A DNA stretch of 53,050 bases. Origin: Acetobacterium malicum subsp. dehalogenans DSM 11527. GTDB taxonomy: Bacteria; Bacillota; Clostridia; Eubacteriales; Eubacteriaceae. The translations under genes were made by a program, and so were the position numbers. Positions 43,496 through 52,119 of the stretch are shown here, one piece after another (the first letter of the stretch is position 1; the number at the start of each line of letters is the position of its first letter). The notes beneath the pieces were generated by a model. That model ran no database searches. It saw only the letters and a list, made by a program, of their open reading frames with translations, and had not been told where the DNA came from. The stretch spans positions 1 through 53,050 of the forward strand of contig NZ_KI421449.1 in assembly GCF_000472665.1 (NCBI RefSeq), in the 5' to 3' direction.

Positions 43496-43783
43496 ATGGA
43501 AGAAAAAATAATTTTAGAAGATGAAAATGGCGTTGCAAGAGAGTTTGATTTAGAAGTTTCGTTTCCACTGGGTGAAAAGACTTATGTGCTTTTAACAGAA
43601 GGCGAAGAAAGTGACGATGTGTTTGCTTTCTTTATCGATGAAGATGAAGATGGTGAAATTCTGGTACCGGTTGAGGATGAAGCAGAATTTGCTTTAATTG
43701 AAGCAGAATATGACCGCATCATGGACGAAGAATATGAAGATTTAGAGGAAGACGAAGATGACGATGAAGGTGAAGTTGAGTAA
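43496..43783 (+). CDS. DUF1292 acidic protein
   Basis: This protein is about 95 residues long. It begins MEEKIILEDENGVAREF and contains a small beta-rich core (YVLLTEGEESDDVFAFFIDE). A very acidic tail is almost entirely Glu/Asp (DEEYEDLEEDEDDDEGE). The family is a Firmicutes partner of ruvX, with no known function. ATG 43496 is preferred because the core starts there; an in-frame ATG at 43460 would add a charged extension. Its end overlaps the sfsA start. Confidence 0.88.
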   Translation: MEEKIILEDENGVAREFDLEVSFPLGEKTYVLLTEGEESDDVFAFFIDEDEDGEILVPVEDEAEFALIEAEYDRIMDEEYEDLEEDEDDDEGEVE

Positions 43784-44474
43784 ATACCCCCTTGTTAACG
43801 GGATATTTATCAGCCGACCCAATCGCTTCATTGCCAAGGTAATGATTAACCAGGAAGAGATAGCTGCTCATGTGCCCAATACCGGTCGCATGAGTGAGCT
43901 TCTTGTTTCAGGTGTTCGGGCCATTCTGGCATGGAATCCGGGGCCACATCGAAAAACAGATTATACGCTGCTGCTGGTTGAAAAAGACGGGCATTGGGTA
44001 TCGGTCAATTCGATGTTGGCTAACCAGATTGCTTACGAATTTTTAAAAGCTCAAGCGGACGTTTCAGAACTCAAACAAGAAGTAACCTATGGCAACAGTC
44101 GTTTTGACCTTGCCTGTTTACGAGGCAGTCATTACGCCTATTATGAGGTGAAAAGTGTCAACCTGGTCGTGAATGAGATTGCCATGTTTCCGGATGCACC
44201 AACGGAGCGCGGGGCTAAACATCTTGCTGAATTGATCAGGGCTCACCAGGAGGGTTACCATACTGGGGTTATTTTTGTTGTGCAACGCAATGATGCAAAA
44301 TCGTTTCAGCCGAATCAAATAATGGATCCAAAATTTTCACGTTTATTGGGTCAATGTCATAGTCTGGGAATAGAGATCCGTGCGCTTTCCTGTGATATTG
44401 ATGGAGTAAACATAGAAATTATCAGCGAGTTGCCTGTAACTGTTTTATCAGAAGAGACTGTAAAAGAGGTGTGA
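43758..44474 (+). CDS. sfsA: SfsA family DNA/RNA nuclease-like protein
   Basis: This 238-residue protein has the SfsA signature ISRPNRFIAKVMINQEEIAAHVPNTGRMSELL near 18-48 (read in pieces), VKSVNLVVNE near 133 and APTERGAKHLAEL near 150. SfsA proteins are PD-(D/E)XK-fold nuclease-like proteins first seen to stimulate sugar fermentation genes. The start overlaps DUF1292 by 26 bp, with GAGGAAG upstream. The following fur gene begins around its stop. Confidence 0.93.
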   Translation: MTMKVKLSKYPLVNGIFISRPNRFIAKVMINQEEIAAHVPNTGRMSELLVSGVRAILAWNPGPHRKTDYTLLLVEKDGHWVSVNSMLANQIAYEFLKAQADVSELKQEVTYGNSRFDLACLRGSHYAYYEVKSVNLVVNEIAMFPDAPTERGAKHLAELIRAHQEGYHTGVIFVVQRNDAKSFQPNQIMDPKFSRLLGQCHSLGIEIRALSCDIDGVNIEIISELPVTVLSEETVKEV

Positions 44475-44479
44475 CAACC

Positions 44480-44938
44480 ATGAATAACAAAAAACAAATT
44501 GTGGATGCACTCAGAAAAAGAGGGAACAAAGTAACCCCTCAACGTCTGGTTACCATTGAGGTTCTGATGACCTTCAGGGAGCAGCACTTTAGTGTTGAGG
44601 AATTATTCCAGGGTGTTAAACAGCGTAATCCTGATGTGGGAATGTCAACCATTTATCGAACGGTGCAAATATTAGAAGAAATGGGACTCATTACCAAACG
44701 TAATTTTGATGATGGCTTTGCTCGGTACGAACTCTGCGAGTTGGATGAAAAACACTGGCATCATCACTTGATCTGCTTAAAATGCGGAAAGGTTATCGAA
44801 ATGCAAGACGATTTCCTGGAAGCTCTCGAAAAAGAAATAGAAGAAAAGAAGGATTTTATAATAATCAATCACGAACTTAAAGTGTACGGATATTGTTCGG
44901 ATTGTTATGCAATAACGAAAGGAGATAAATTTGACTGA
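44480..44938 (+). CDS. fur: Fur-family metal-responsive repressor
   Basis: This 152-residue protein has an N-terminal winged helix (VTPQRLVTIEVL, VGMSTIYRTVQILEEMGLI) and the metal site HWHHHLICLKCGK near 91-103. A second CXXC pair (CSDC) lies near the C terminus. This fits a Fur/PerR-type regulator of iron or oxidative-stress genes. The exact metal is not determined. ATG 44480 has AGAGGTG 9 bp upstream; a GTG at 44471 is possible. The C terminus overlaps the TTG start of the RNase J gene. Confidence 0.9.
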   Translation: MNNKKQIVDALRKRGNKVTPQRLVTIEVLMTFREQHFSVEELFQGVKQRNPDVGMSTIYRTVQILEEMGLITKRNFDDGFARYELCELDEKHWHHHLICLKCGKVIEMQDDFLEALEKEIEEKKDFIIINHELKVYGYCSDCYAITKGDKFD

Positions 44939-46670
44939 AAATAAAAACATAATAGCAACGGGAACCCAACGATTGGAGGGCCGTTCACGATCGCGTCGAA
45001 AACCTCAGGTTCAGAAGAACAAAGACAAGCTGAGATTAATTCCATTGGGAGGTCTGGGTGAAATCGGGAAAAACCTGAACGTTTTCGAATACAAGGACGA
45101 TATTATCCTTGTGGACTGCGGCCTGAAGTTTCCGGATGATGACATGTTCGGAATCGATATTGTTCTGCCGGATTTTAATTATATTCTGGAGAACCAGGAC
45201 AAGGTCAAAGGCGTTGTCATTACCCATGGCCACGAAGATCATATTGGGGGGCTTGTTTATCTGCTAAAAAAGATAAACTTACCCATTTATGCAACGAAAT
45301 TTACCATGGGTCTGATTGATAAAAAGCTGAAAGAACATGGTTTATTAACCAAAACCACCCGGATTATCGTAAAGCCTAAAGAACGGATTGATATTGGCGA
45401 GTTTAATGTAGAGTTTATTCGCGTTAATCACAGTATTGCTGATGCTGTGGGACTGTGTATCAAATGTGCGGCAGCGACCGTTGTTCACACCGGCGATTTT
45501 AAAATAGACTATCATCCCATTGGCGGCGAAGTAATCGACTTGCAGCGATTTGCAAAAATTGGGTCACAGGGTGTGGATCTGCTGATGTCAGACAGTACCA
45601 ATGTTGAAGGGGCTGGATTTACCCCGTCGGAAAGTACCGTGGGACCAACCTTATATAATTTGTTTCGAGGGGCTAAAGGGAGAATTATCGTAACCACCTT
45701 TGCTTCCAATGTTCATCGGCTTCAACAGGCTATCGATGCCGCAGTTGAATATAACCGAAAGGTTATTATCTGTGGACGAAGCATGGAAAATGTCAGTGAA
45801 GTGGCGATGGACCTGGGTTACCTGAAAGTACCGGCCAATGTACTGGTCCAATTAAAAGACATTAAAAATTACAAAGATAAAGAATTGGTTATCATCACTA
45901 CCGGTAGCCAGGGTGAACCGATGGCGGCATTGGGACGAATGGCATTGGGTGAGCACCGTCATCTGACCATTAAAAAAGAAGATATGGTTATCATTTCCGC
46001 ATCTCCAGTACCGGGAAATGAAAAAATGGTTTCCGAAGTCATCAACAAACTGGTGGAACTGGGATCTGATGTTATTTATGGACGTTTTGCCGAAATTCAT
46101 GTTTCTGGTCATGCCCGACAGGAAGAACTGAAACTGATGATCACGCTGGTTAAACCTAAGCATTTCCTGCCTGTTCATGGTGAGAGTCGGATGTTGATGC
46201 AGCATGCGGAGCTGGCCCAAACAGTGGGAATGAATAAAGACAGAACCTTTATTGCCGAAAATGGAAATATTCTGGAAATCGATAAACGCAGTGTTCAGGT
46301 TGTCGGTAAAACCCAGGCCGAACCGGTTCTGGTTGATGGACTGGGTGTTGGCGATATCGGTAACATCGTTCTGAATGACCGTAAGCGCTTGTCGGAAGAT
46401 GGTCTTTTCATTGTGGTTTGTACCATGCATAAAGGCAAGGCGATCTCAGGACCGGATATTATCTCCCGGGGATTTGTATATGTGAGGGAATCAGAAGAAC
46501 TCATTAATAACGCCCGGGAAGAGGTAAAGAAAGCCTTGATATCTTGTGAAGAAAAGGGTATTATAGACTGGAATTCCATCAAAAATGTAATCCGCGAAAG
46601 CTTATTTAAATACCTCTATGAAAAAACACAGCGAAAACCGATGATACTGCCCATCTTGATGGAAGTATAA
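44931..46670 (+). CDS. rnjA: Ribonuclease J
   Basis: This 579-residue metallo-beta-lactamase/beta-CASP RNase has IPLGGLGEIGKN at the N terminus, the HGHEDHIGG zinc site near 102, VHTGDFKID, and LPVHGESRML in the beta-CASP part. The N terminus carries a basic, Arg-rich extension (about 15-32). RNase J has 5'-to-3' exonuclease and endonuclease activity and drives mRNA turnover and rRNA maturation. The start is TTG 44931 with AAAGGAG upstream, overlapping the fur stop. It could be RNase J1 or J2; I cannot tell without comparison. Confidence 0.96.
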   Translation: MTENKNIIATGTQRLEGRSRSRRKPQVQKNKDKLRLIPLGGLGEIGKNLNVFEYKDDIILVDCGLKFPDDDMFGIDIVLPDFNYILENQDKVKGVVITHGHEDHIGGLVYLLKKINLPIYATKFTMGLIDKKLKEHGLLTKTTRIIVKPKERIDIGEFNVEFIRVNHSIADAVGLCIKCAAATVVHTGDFKIDYHPIGGEVIDLQRFAKIGSQGVDLLMSDSTNVEGAGFTPSESTVGPTLYNLFRGAKGRIIVTTFASNVHRLQQAIDAAVEYNRKVIICGRSMENVSEVAMDLGYLKVPANVLVQLKDIKNYKDKELVIITTGSQGEPMAALGRMALGEHRHLTIKKEDMVIISASPVPGNEKMVSEVINKLVELGSDVIYGRFAEIHVSGHARQEELKLMITLVKPKHFLPVHGESRMLMQHAELAQTVGMNKDRTFIAENGNILEIDKRSVQVVGKTQAEPVLVDGLGVGDIGNIVLNDRKRLSEDGLFIVVCTMHKGKAISGPDIISRGFVYVRESEELINNAREEVKKALISCEEKGIIDWNSIKNVIRESLFKYLYEKTQRKPMILPILMEV

Positions 46671-46743
46671 ATTAAACCAGGCGATTGTTTAAGACAAATA
46701 GCGTTAGCAGTTGCCAGTAAAATTCTAAAACTAGGAGTAAGGC

Positions 46744-47112
46744 ATGAACGTATATGATGAAGCCAATAATTTGGCACGAGCACTGAAAGAATCCACCGAA
46801 TACAAGAATTTTTTAGCCGCTAAAGAAAAACTGGAGCAAGATCCCGAAAAGTATGAAATGGCCAAGGACTATATGCGTAAGCAAATGGAAATTCAGTCGT
46901 TTCAAATGCTGGGAAATGAGCTGACAGAAGACCAGATTACTTCTTATAATGCCATTGCGAACACGATTATGGGGATTCCCGAAATCGCCGAGTTTTTCCA
47001 GGCGCAAATGTATTTTTCAGTCGTTTTTCAGGATATAACCGACATTATGGCAAAAGCAGTCGATTTGGATATGGGTCTGTTTGATTCAGAAGAAGAAGGC
47101 TGTGGCGCGTAA
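46744..47112 (+). CDS. YlbF/YmcA-family protein
   Basis: This 122-residue all-helical protein resembles the YlbF/YmcA family: NVYDEANNLARALKESTEYKNFLAAKEK near the N terminus, then two long helices and a C-terminal cysteine. In Bacillus, members form the Y-complex that guides RNase Y in RNA maturation. The position directly after RNase J would fit a role in RNA decay here too. CTAGGAG precedes the ATG. Confidence 0.85.
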   Translation: MNVYDEANNLARALKESTEYKNFLAAKEKLEQDPEKYEMAKDYMRKQMEIQSFQMLGNELTEDQITSYNAIANTIMGIPEIAEFFQAQMYFSVVFQDITDIMAKAVDLDMGLFDSEEEGCGA

Positions 47113-47137
47113 ACAACCATTAGAATAAAAATAATTC

Positions 47138-47186
47138 AAAAAGAATATAGGTGCCCACCTCAATCGCGGTCCTATATTCTTTTTAT
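47138..47186 (+). terminator. Intrinsic terminator after the YlbF gene
   Basis: A perfect 14-bp stem (47138-47151 with 47171-47184) ends in a run of T. Confidence 0.9.
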
Positions 47187-47215
47187 GGTTTAAGAAATGA
47201 AAGGAGGGTGAAAGA

Positions 47216-48298
47216 ATGAGTAACGGAACAAATCAAACCAGACTGTCACCCCGAAAAAAGCCGGGAAAACTTATTGCAATTATTCTTTTATTATTAGTCG
47301 TATTTGGCGCAACTGGTGTGTTCAGCTTCAACTATTTTATCGGTCAAATGCTGGAACCAGTAGGAGATGGGGACCTTGTCTATGTGCAGATTGAAGAAGG
47401 CGCAGTCATCAGCGATGTAGCAGAGCTATTGGCAGAAAATGGCCTGATCCGAGATGCTTTTGCCTTTGAGATGTTGGCTAAAAAAGAGAGTACTGCCAAC
47501 CAGATCCAGTCCGGCTACTATGCTTTCAGTCCGACCGAATCCGCCCAGCAGATTCTGGACCGTCTGGTCAGCGGTGATGTGGCAGATGCCACGGTTACCA
47601 TACCAGAGGGACGTAATATTTCAGAATTTGCCGAAATTCTGGAAGAAAAAAATGTTTGTGATGCCGAAGCGTTTATCGAAGAAACAAAAAAAGTAGCCGA
47701 ATATCAGAAAAGCTATCCGATTTTAAGCAGTATTCCTCTGACTGAAAAAGACGGGGTCAACCGAACCCTGGAGGGCTACCTTTTTCCCGATACCTACAGT
47801 TTTTCACCAGGGGTTGAGCCATCAGAAGTAGTAACCGCGATGCTGGACCGTTTTGTGGAGGTCTATGATCAGGAGCTGCAAAAACGAACTAAAGATAAGG
47901 GCAAGACGGTGGATGAGATCGTCATTATGGCTTCCATTGTGGAATTGGAAACCAAATTGGTTGAAGATAAGGCCAATGCCGCCAGTGTGTTTTACAATCG
48001 GATTGCGGCCAATATGCCGCTACAGTCTGACATTACCGTGGATTATGCCCGCGGCGAAAAAACGGCAGTATTAACAACCGAACAGACTCAATTCCCGTCA
48101 CCTTATAACACCTATATCAATACCGGACTGCCCTTTGGACCGATTTGTTCCTTCGGGGAAACTTCGTTAGAAGCTGCCTTATATCCGGCCGAAACCAAAT
48201 ATCTATATTTTGTGGCCGATATGAGCTCGGGAAAAATCTATTTCAACGAAACCTATGAAGAACACCTGGAAGATGTTGAAAAATATATGGGCAACTGA
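47216..48298 (+). CDS. mltG: Endolytic transglycosylase MltG (YceG-like)
   Basis: This 360-residue protein has a basic N terminus, one membrane segment (about 16-40), a LysM-like segment, and the YceG domain. The catalytic Glu is in MASIVELETK near 245, followed by ASVFYNRI, MPLQSDITVDYA and SPYNTYINTGLPFGPI. It cleaves nascent glycan strands near their membrane end. GAAAGGAGGGTG precedes the ATG. It leads into a trmR-trhP pair, an order also seen in Bacillus (yrrL-yrrM-yrrN/O). Confidence 0.96.
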   Translation: MSNGTNQTRLSPRKKPGKLIAIILLLLVVFGATGVFSFNYFIGQMLEPVGDGDLVYVQIEEGAVISDVAELLAENGLIRDAFAFEMLAKKESTANQIQSGYYAFSPTESAQQILDRLVSGDVADATVTIPEGRNISEFAEILEEKNVCDAEAFIEETKKVAEYQKSYPILSSIPLTEKDGVNRTLEGYLFPDTYSFSPGVEPSEVVTAMLDRFVEVYDQELQKRTKDKGKTVDEIVIMASIVELETKLVEDKANAASVFYNRIAANMPLQSDITVDYARGEKTAVLTTEQTQFPSPYNTYINTGLPFGPICSFGETSLEAALYPAETKYLYFVADMSSGKIYFNETYEEHLEDVEKYMGN

Positions 48299-48372
48299 TT
48301 AAGACGAACTGAAATGTAAGTTAGGCCCCTGTAAAAAAGGGGCCACCAATAAAAAAGAATGAAGGCCAGACT

Positions 48373-49023
48373 GTGAGCGAAATTGTACAAGATTACATTG
48401 AGGATTATATCAGAGGGTTAATCCCGGCTGATCGTCCCCAAATAGAAGCATTCAGAAAAAGAGCGCTGAACGATGAGATCCCGATCATTCATAAAGAAGT
48501 TCAAAAACACATCGAATTATTGATCGCGGCCAATAAAATCCGGACTATTCTGGAAGTTGGTACAGCGGTGGGATTTTCGGCGTCGATTTTTGCCGAAGCC
48601 ATGGGTCCCACAGGGCATGTGGATACCATTGAACGAAATTTAAACATGGTGGTTCAGGCCGATGAGAACATCACCAGTTTGGGACTTAACCATCAGATTA
48701 ACCTGATGGTCGGGGATGCTCAGGAAAAACTGGCTGAACTGAATAAAACTTATGATATGATTTTTTTAGATGGGGCTAAAGGCCATTATATTCACTTGCT
48801 TGACGATTGCCTGAGGTGTTTAAAACCGGGTGGACTATTGATTTCCGATAATGTGTTGTTCAAAGGCATGATTGCCACCAATGATTTGGTCATCCGCCGG
48901 AAAATAACCATTGTTAAACGGATGCGGGTGTATCTGGAAACCATCGCCAACCATCCCCAATTGATTACCAGTATTTTGCCATTAGGTGATGGGCTGGCAC
49001 TTAGTTGGAAAAAAGATAATTAA
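48373..49023 (+). CDS. trmR: O-methyltransferase, TrmR-like (tRNA wobble 5-hydroxyuridine)
   Basis: This 216-residue class I SAM methyltransferase of the catechol-O-methyltransferase type has ILEVGTAVGFSASIFAEAM near 57, YDMIFLDGAKGHYIHLL near 134, and LKPGGLLISDNVLFKG near 153. It is homologous in sequence style and position to TrmR (YrrM) of Bacillus, which methylates 5-hydroxyuridine at tRNA position 34 to 5-methoxyuridine. The start is GTG 48373. A short GGCCCC hairpin (48324-48344) lies in the leader. The following U32 gene would supply the hydroxylated substrate. Confidence 0.85.
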   Translation: MSEIVQDYIEDYIRGLIPADRPQIEAFRKRALNDEIPIIHKEVQKHIELLIAANKIRTILEVGTAVGFSASIFAEAMGPTGHVDTIERNLNMVVQADENITSLGLNHQINLMVGDAQEKLAELNKTYDMIFLDGAKGHYIHLLDDCLRCLKPGGLLISDNVLFKGMIATNDLVIRRKITIVKRMRVYLETIANHPQLITSILPLGDGLALSWKKDN

Positions 49024-49087
49024 TCAGGTAAGGGTGTATTATTAATAGGAAGAGAATTGAAGCGAGAGTTGTAGAACGGAGAAAGAA

Positions 49088-50317
49088 ATGAAAAAACCGG
49101 AACTATTAGCACCGGCTGGAAATTTTGAAAAATTACGGTATGCCTTGCATTATGGCGCCGATGCGGTCTATTGTGCTGGCAAAAAATTTGGGCTCCGCGC
49201 CAAGGCCGACAATTTTGATCTGGCAGATTTAGCCGAGGCGGTTAGATATGTCCATGAACGCGATAAAAAAATTTATGTCACCTTGAACATGATTCCCCAC
49301 AATGCCGACCTCGAAGGTCTGCCTGAATATGTCAGCGAACTTAAAGACCTGGGAATTGACGGTGTTATTGTAGCCGATCCCGGGGTTTTTTCTGTGGTCC
49401 GGGAAGTAGCCCCAGATTTAAAAATATCGGTGAGTACCCAGGCCAATAATACCAATTGGCGAAGTGTGGCATTCTGGCACGCCCAGGGAGCCAAGCGAAT
49501 TGTGTTAGCCCGGGAACTGGGCCTTAACGAGATTCAGGAAATTCGGGAAAAAGTAGCTCCCGAAATGGAAATTGAAATTTTTGTTCACGGTGCCATGTGT
49601 ATTTCCTACTCGGGACGCTGCCTGCTAAGTCATTACATGACGGGCAGAAATTCAAATCAGGGTGATTGCGCCCACCCCTGCCGGTGGAAGTATCACCTGA
49701 TTGAAGAAACCCGACCAGATGAAGCCTTTTCCATCGAAGAGGATGCCACCGGATCCTTTATTTTCAATTCTAAGGATCTCTGCCTGATCGATGAGATCCC
49801 GGCCCTGATGGCGGCTGGGGTGGACAGCTTTAAAATCGAAGGACGGATGAAAAGTCTATATTATGTGGCTACCGTCGTATCGGCTTATCGCAGTGCCATT
49901 GACTACACCTATGACCATCCCGGGATGACAAAGCTCGACGCGGGCTATTATGATGAGTTGACCAAGGTCAGCCACCGTAATTACACCAAAGGCTTTTTCA
50001 GCGGTAAAACAACAGCAGATGATCAAAATTACGGGACCGGCAGTTATACCCGACATTATGATTTTGTGGGTCTGGTTCTGGAATATGACGAAAACTCCGG
50101 AATGGCCTTAATTGAGCAGCGCAACAAAGTATCAATAGGCGACGAGATCGAGATTATGATTCCTGGAAAAGGCTTTATCAAGCAAAAAATTGCGATGATG
50201 ACCGACAAATCCGGAGTGGTAATTGAGTCTACACCCCATCCCAAAATGCTTTATTATCTACAGATGTGCACACCGGTTAAACCGATGGATATAATCAGAA
50301 AACAGGATCAAGTTTGA
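49088..50317 (+). CDS. trhP: U32 family peptidase-like protein (TrhP, tRNA 5-hydroxyuridine synthesis)
   Basis: This 409-residue protein has the U32 start KKPELLAPAGNFEKLRYAL and the family signature EIFVHGAMCISYSGRCLLS near 163. The cysteine cluster continues in GDCAHPCRWKY, then STQANNTNW, FKIEGRMKSLYYVA, and a C-terminal beta-barrel. Members once called peptidases are now linked to prephenate-dependent tRNA hydroxylation (TrhP/TrhO pathway) and act with TrmR. Only one U32 gene is present where Bacillus has two. Confidence 0.88.
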   Translation: MKKPELLAPAGNFEKLRYALHYGADAVYCAGKKFGLRAKADNFDLADLAEAVRYVHERDKKIYVTLNMIPHNADLEGLPEYVSELKDLGIDGVIVADPGVFSVVREVAPDLKISVSTQANNTNWRSVAFWHAQGAKRIVLARELGLNEIQEIREKVAPEMEIEIFVHGAMCISYSGRCLLSHYMTGRNSNQGDCAHPCRWKYHLIEETRPDEAFSIEEDATGSFIFNSKDLCLIDEIPALMAAGVDSFKIEGRMKSLYYVATVVSAYRSAIDYTYDHPGMTKLDAGYYDELTKVSHRNYTKGFFSGKTTADDQNYGTGSYTRHYDFVGLVLEYDENSGMALIEQRNKVSIGDEIEIMIPGKGFIKQKIAMMTDKSGVVIESTPHPKMLYYLQMCTPVKPMDIIRKQDQV

Positions 50318-50386
50318 TAGAAAAATAACACATAAAACAGACTCTCGTTTACATAAAAAATCGTTTAAAATTATAATGAAATGCCA

Positions 50387-50415
50387 TTGACACATAAATA
50401 TTAAAGTGCTATAAT
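50387..50415 (+). promoter_or_regulatory. Strong promoter of the antiporter gene
   Basis: Consensus TTGACA (50387-50392), a 17-bp spacer and TATAAT (50410-50415) with TGC before it, an extended -10. The leader from about 50422 to the ATG at 50576 is some 155 nt long. Confidence 0.95.
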
Positions 50416-50421
50416 TCAGAA

Positions 50422-50538
50422 AGTTTCAAGAGTGTACTAGGTTAACATCAATGAAGGTATCTAGTATCCTCTTGTTATAGACTCGGACGTATCGAAGGTG
50501 ATAACAAGGTGAGCCTATCTTGTTGTTGCCTTTTTTTT
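50422..50538 (+). promoter_or_regulatory. Switch-like leader of the antiporter gene (candidate riboswitch)
   Basis: Hairpin 1 pairs GTACTAG (50434-50440) with CTAGTAT (50461-50467). Hairpin 2 pairs CTTGTTAT (50471-50478) with ATAACAAG (50501-50508), enclosing ACTCGGACGTATCGAAGG. The terminator (50497-50510 with 50517-50530, then eight T) uses the same 50501-50508 segment, so hairpin 2 and the terminator exclude each other. This is the architecture of a transcription-attenuating riboswitch. The downstream antiporter suggests a cation ligand. I cannot confirm a class; a Na+ (DUF1646-type) aptamer is a guess to test. Confidence 0.65.
50497..50538 (+). terminator. Intrinsic terminator within the antiporter leader
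   Basis: A 14-bp stem with G-U pairs (50497-50510 with 50517-50530) has a GAGCCT loop and eight T, 38 bp before the start codon. Confidence 0.9.
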
Positions 50539-50575
50539 GCGCGAATTTCGTTGCGTAGAATAAGAAGGAGAAAAA

Positions 50576-51940
50576 ATGTATAATTTTGATCAGTTGCTTA
50601 TACTGTTTAGTGTACTGCTCTTGTTAGTGGTCGTGTTTAGTTTTATTAATGAAAAAACAATAAAACTGCCCTATGAAATAGGTCTGGTTGTTTTTGGCTT
50701 TATCTTTGTTGTTATTTATATCATTGGCCGGAACTTGAATCTTGTCCACTTGCCAATGGAGTTTATAAATCTATACCGGGAATTTGACTTCACCGACTTT
50801 CTGTTTAAAGGTGTTTTATGCTTTATGCTATTTAGTGGGGCATCGCGGATCGAATTTGGCGATTTTAAAGCAGATAAATTCTTGATTGGCAGCATGGCAG
50901 TTATCGGAACCGTGGTATCTACTGTTGTTTATGGTCTGCTTTTTTTCGCTCTGGGCTATCTGATCCATGTCAATATTTCCTTTTTGGAAGCCTGTCTGCT
51001 TGGCGCAATCGTAGCTCCGACCGATCCGATTTCGGCCATGAGTATTCTGGCAAAGGCCGGATTACCGAAGCGAATCGGCCTGATTATTGAAGGGGAAGCT
51101 TTGTTCAATGACGGTGTTGCCGTGGCTATTTTTGCCACCCTGCTAACAGCCTTAAAACTGTCTGCGAACAGTGTCTCAGTAATAAGTTTTGGATGGGGAC
51201 TAACCACTGAAATTCTGGGTGCCGTGGCTGTCGGCTTTGTTGTTTCCTTCCTGCTATTTGAAGTCTTCAAACGGTCAAATGACAATTTTATTAAAATATT
51301 CACCAGTCTCCTGACTGTGATGCTGGCATATCTGATTTGTGAATACCTAGTTTTCTCCGGACCGATCGCGGCAGTTATTTGCGGACTTTACTATGCCACC
51401 GGAATCGCCGGAATGAAGCGTAAAAATCACAAAGGTATGTCTGAGGAATTACACAACTTATTCTATTCCTTCTGGTCAGTGGTGGATAACCTCTTAAATG
51501 GGATCTTATTCCTGTTAGTCGGTGTCATATTACTGAATATCAAGAACATCAACACCCTCTCGGTCGGGATGATTTTCGCCATCGCCATCGGATCGATTGT
51601 ATTTAATACGATTGCTAGAATGGCTGGTGTTTACGCTTCGATGATCTTTAACAGAAACCCACCAAAAGGTAAGGGAATGAGAAACTCTAAATTCATTACC
51701 TTTATGACCTGGGCCGGTTTAAAAGGCGGTCTTTGTCTGGCCTTGATTATGGGTACCAGCATCTCTTTGGCGACGCCAACCTATAACCTGTTTTTGGTGG
51801 CGACCTATGCCATCGTACTGTTTACAACGGTGGTGCAAGGATTATCAGTAGGGAAGGGTTATATACTCCTTAGCAAAAATAAAGTAATTCTGAACCAAAA
51901 AAAGAAAAACTATAAAATAGCCGACAAGCTAGTAAAATAA
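50576..51940 (+). CDS. Cation/proton antiporter (CPA1, NhaP-like)
   Basis: This 454-residue protein has about 12-13 membrane segments. It carries VAPTDPISAMSILAKAGLP near 142-160 and EGEALFNDGVAVAIFATLL near 173-191, the ion-binding aspartate/asparagine region of CPA1 Na+/H+ antiporters (TDP and ND). TWAGLKGGLCLALIMGTS lies near 380. It exchanges Na+ or K+ for protons at the cytoplasmic membrane. AAGAAGGAG precedes the ATG. Transcription is probably controlled by the leader, not by a repressor. Confidence 0.92.
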   Translation: MYNFDQLLILFSVLLLLVVVFSFINEKTIKLPYEIGLVVFGFIFVVIYIIGRNLNLVHLPMEFINLYREFDFTDFLFKGVLCFMLFSGASRIEFGDFKADKFLIGSMAVIGTVVSTVVYGLLFFALGYLIHVNISFLEACLLGAIVAPTDPISAMSILAKAGLPKRIGLIIEGEALFNDGVAVAIFATLLTALKLSANSVSVISFGWGLTTEILGAVAVGFVVSFLLFEVFKRSNDNFIKIFTSLLTVMLAYLICEYLVFSGPIAAVICGLYYATGIAGMKRKNHKGMSEELHNLFYSFWSVVDNLLNGILFLLVGVILLNIKNINTLSVGMIFAIAIGSIVFNTIARMAGVYASMIFNRNPPKGKGMRNSKFITFMTWAGLKGGLCLALIMGTSISLATPTYNLFLVATYAIVLFTTVVQGLSVGKGYILLSKNKVILNQKKKNYKIADKLVK

Positions 51941-52046
51941 AAGAAAAATGTTAAGATTGCCGGTAACCCAGCAAAATAAACTGACTTTAGCAATGATTCG
52001 ATTAGTGTCACAGCACTGTTTTTATGGCCGGAAAGATAACCTCTAC

Positions 52047-52075
52047 TTGTGAATAAAATATGACAGGGTTATAAT
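52047..52075 (+). promoter_or_regulatory. Promoter for the deoxyribosyltransferase-like gene
   Basis: TTGTGA (52047-52052), a 17-bp spacer and TATAAT (52070-52075), about 45 bp before the ATG at 52120. Confidence 0.8.
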
Positions 52076-52119
52076 AAACACAGAGCTTAGAATAAAAAAA
52101 CACCCAAGTTGGAGGAATC

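Noticed and set aside
45852-46430. 192-codon minus-strand open frame inside the RNase J gene
   Set aside because: It is antisense to conserved beta-CASP sequence and His/Phe/Asn-rich as expected for a shadow frame.
48324-48344. Hairpin GGCCCC...GGGGCC as a terminator between mltG and trmR
   Set aside because: The stem is only 6 bp, and no T-run follows; it may be a processing hairpin but not a terminator.
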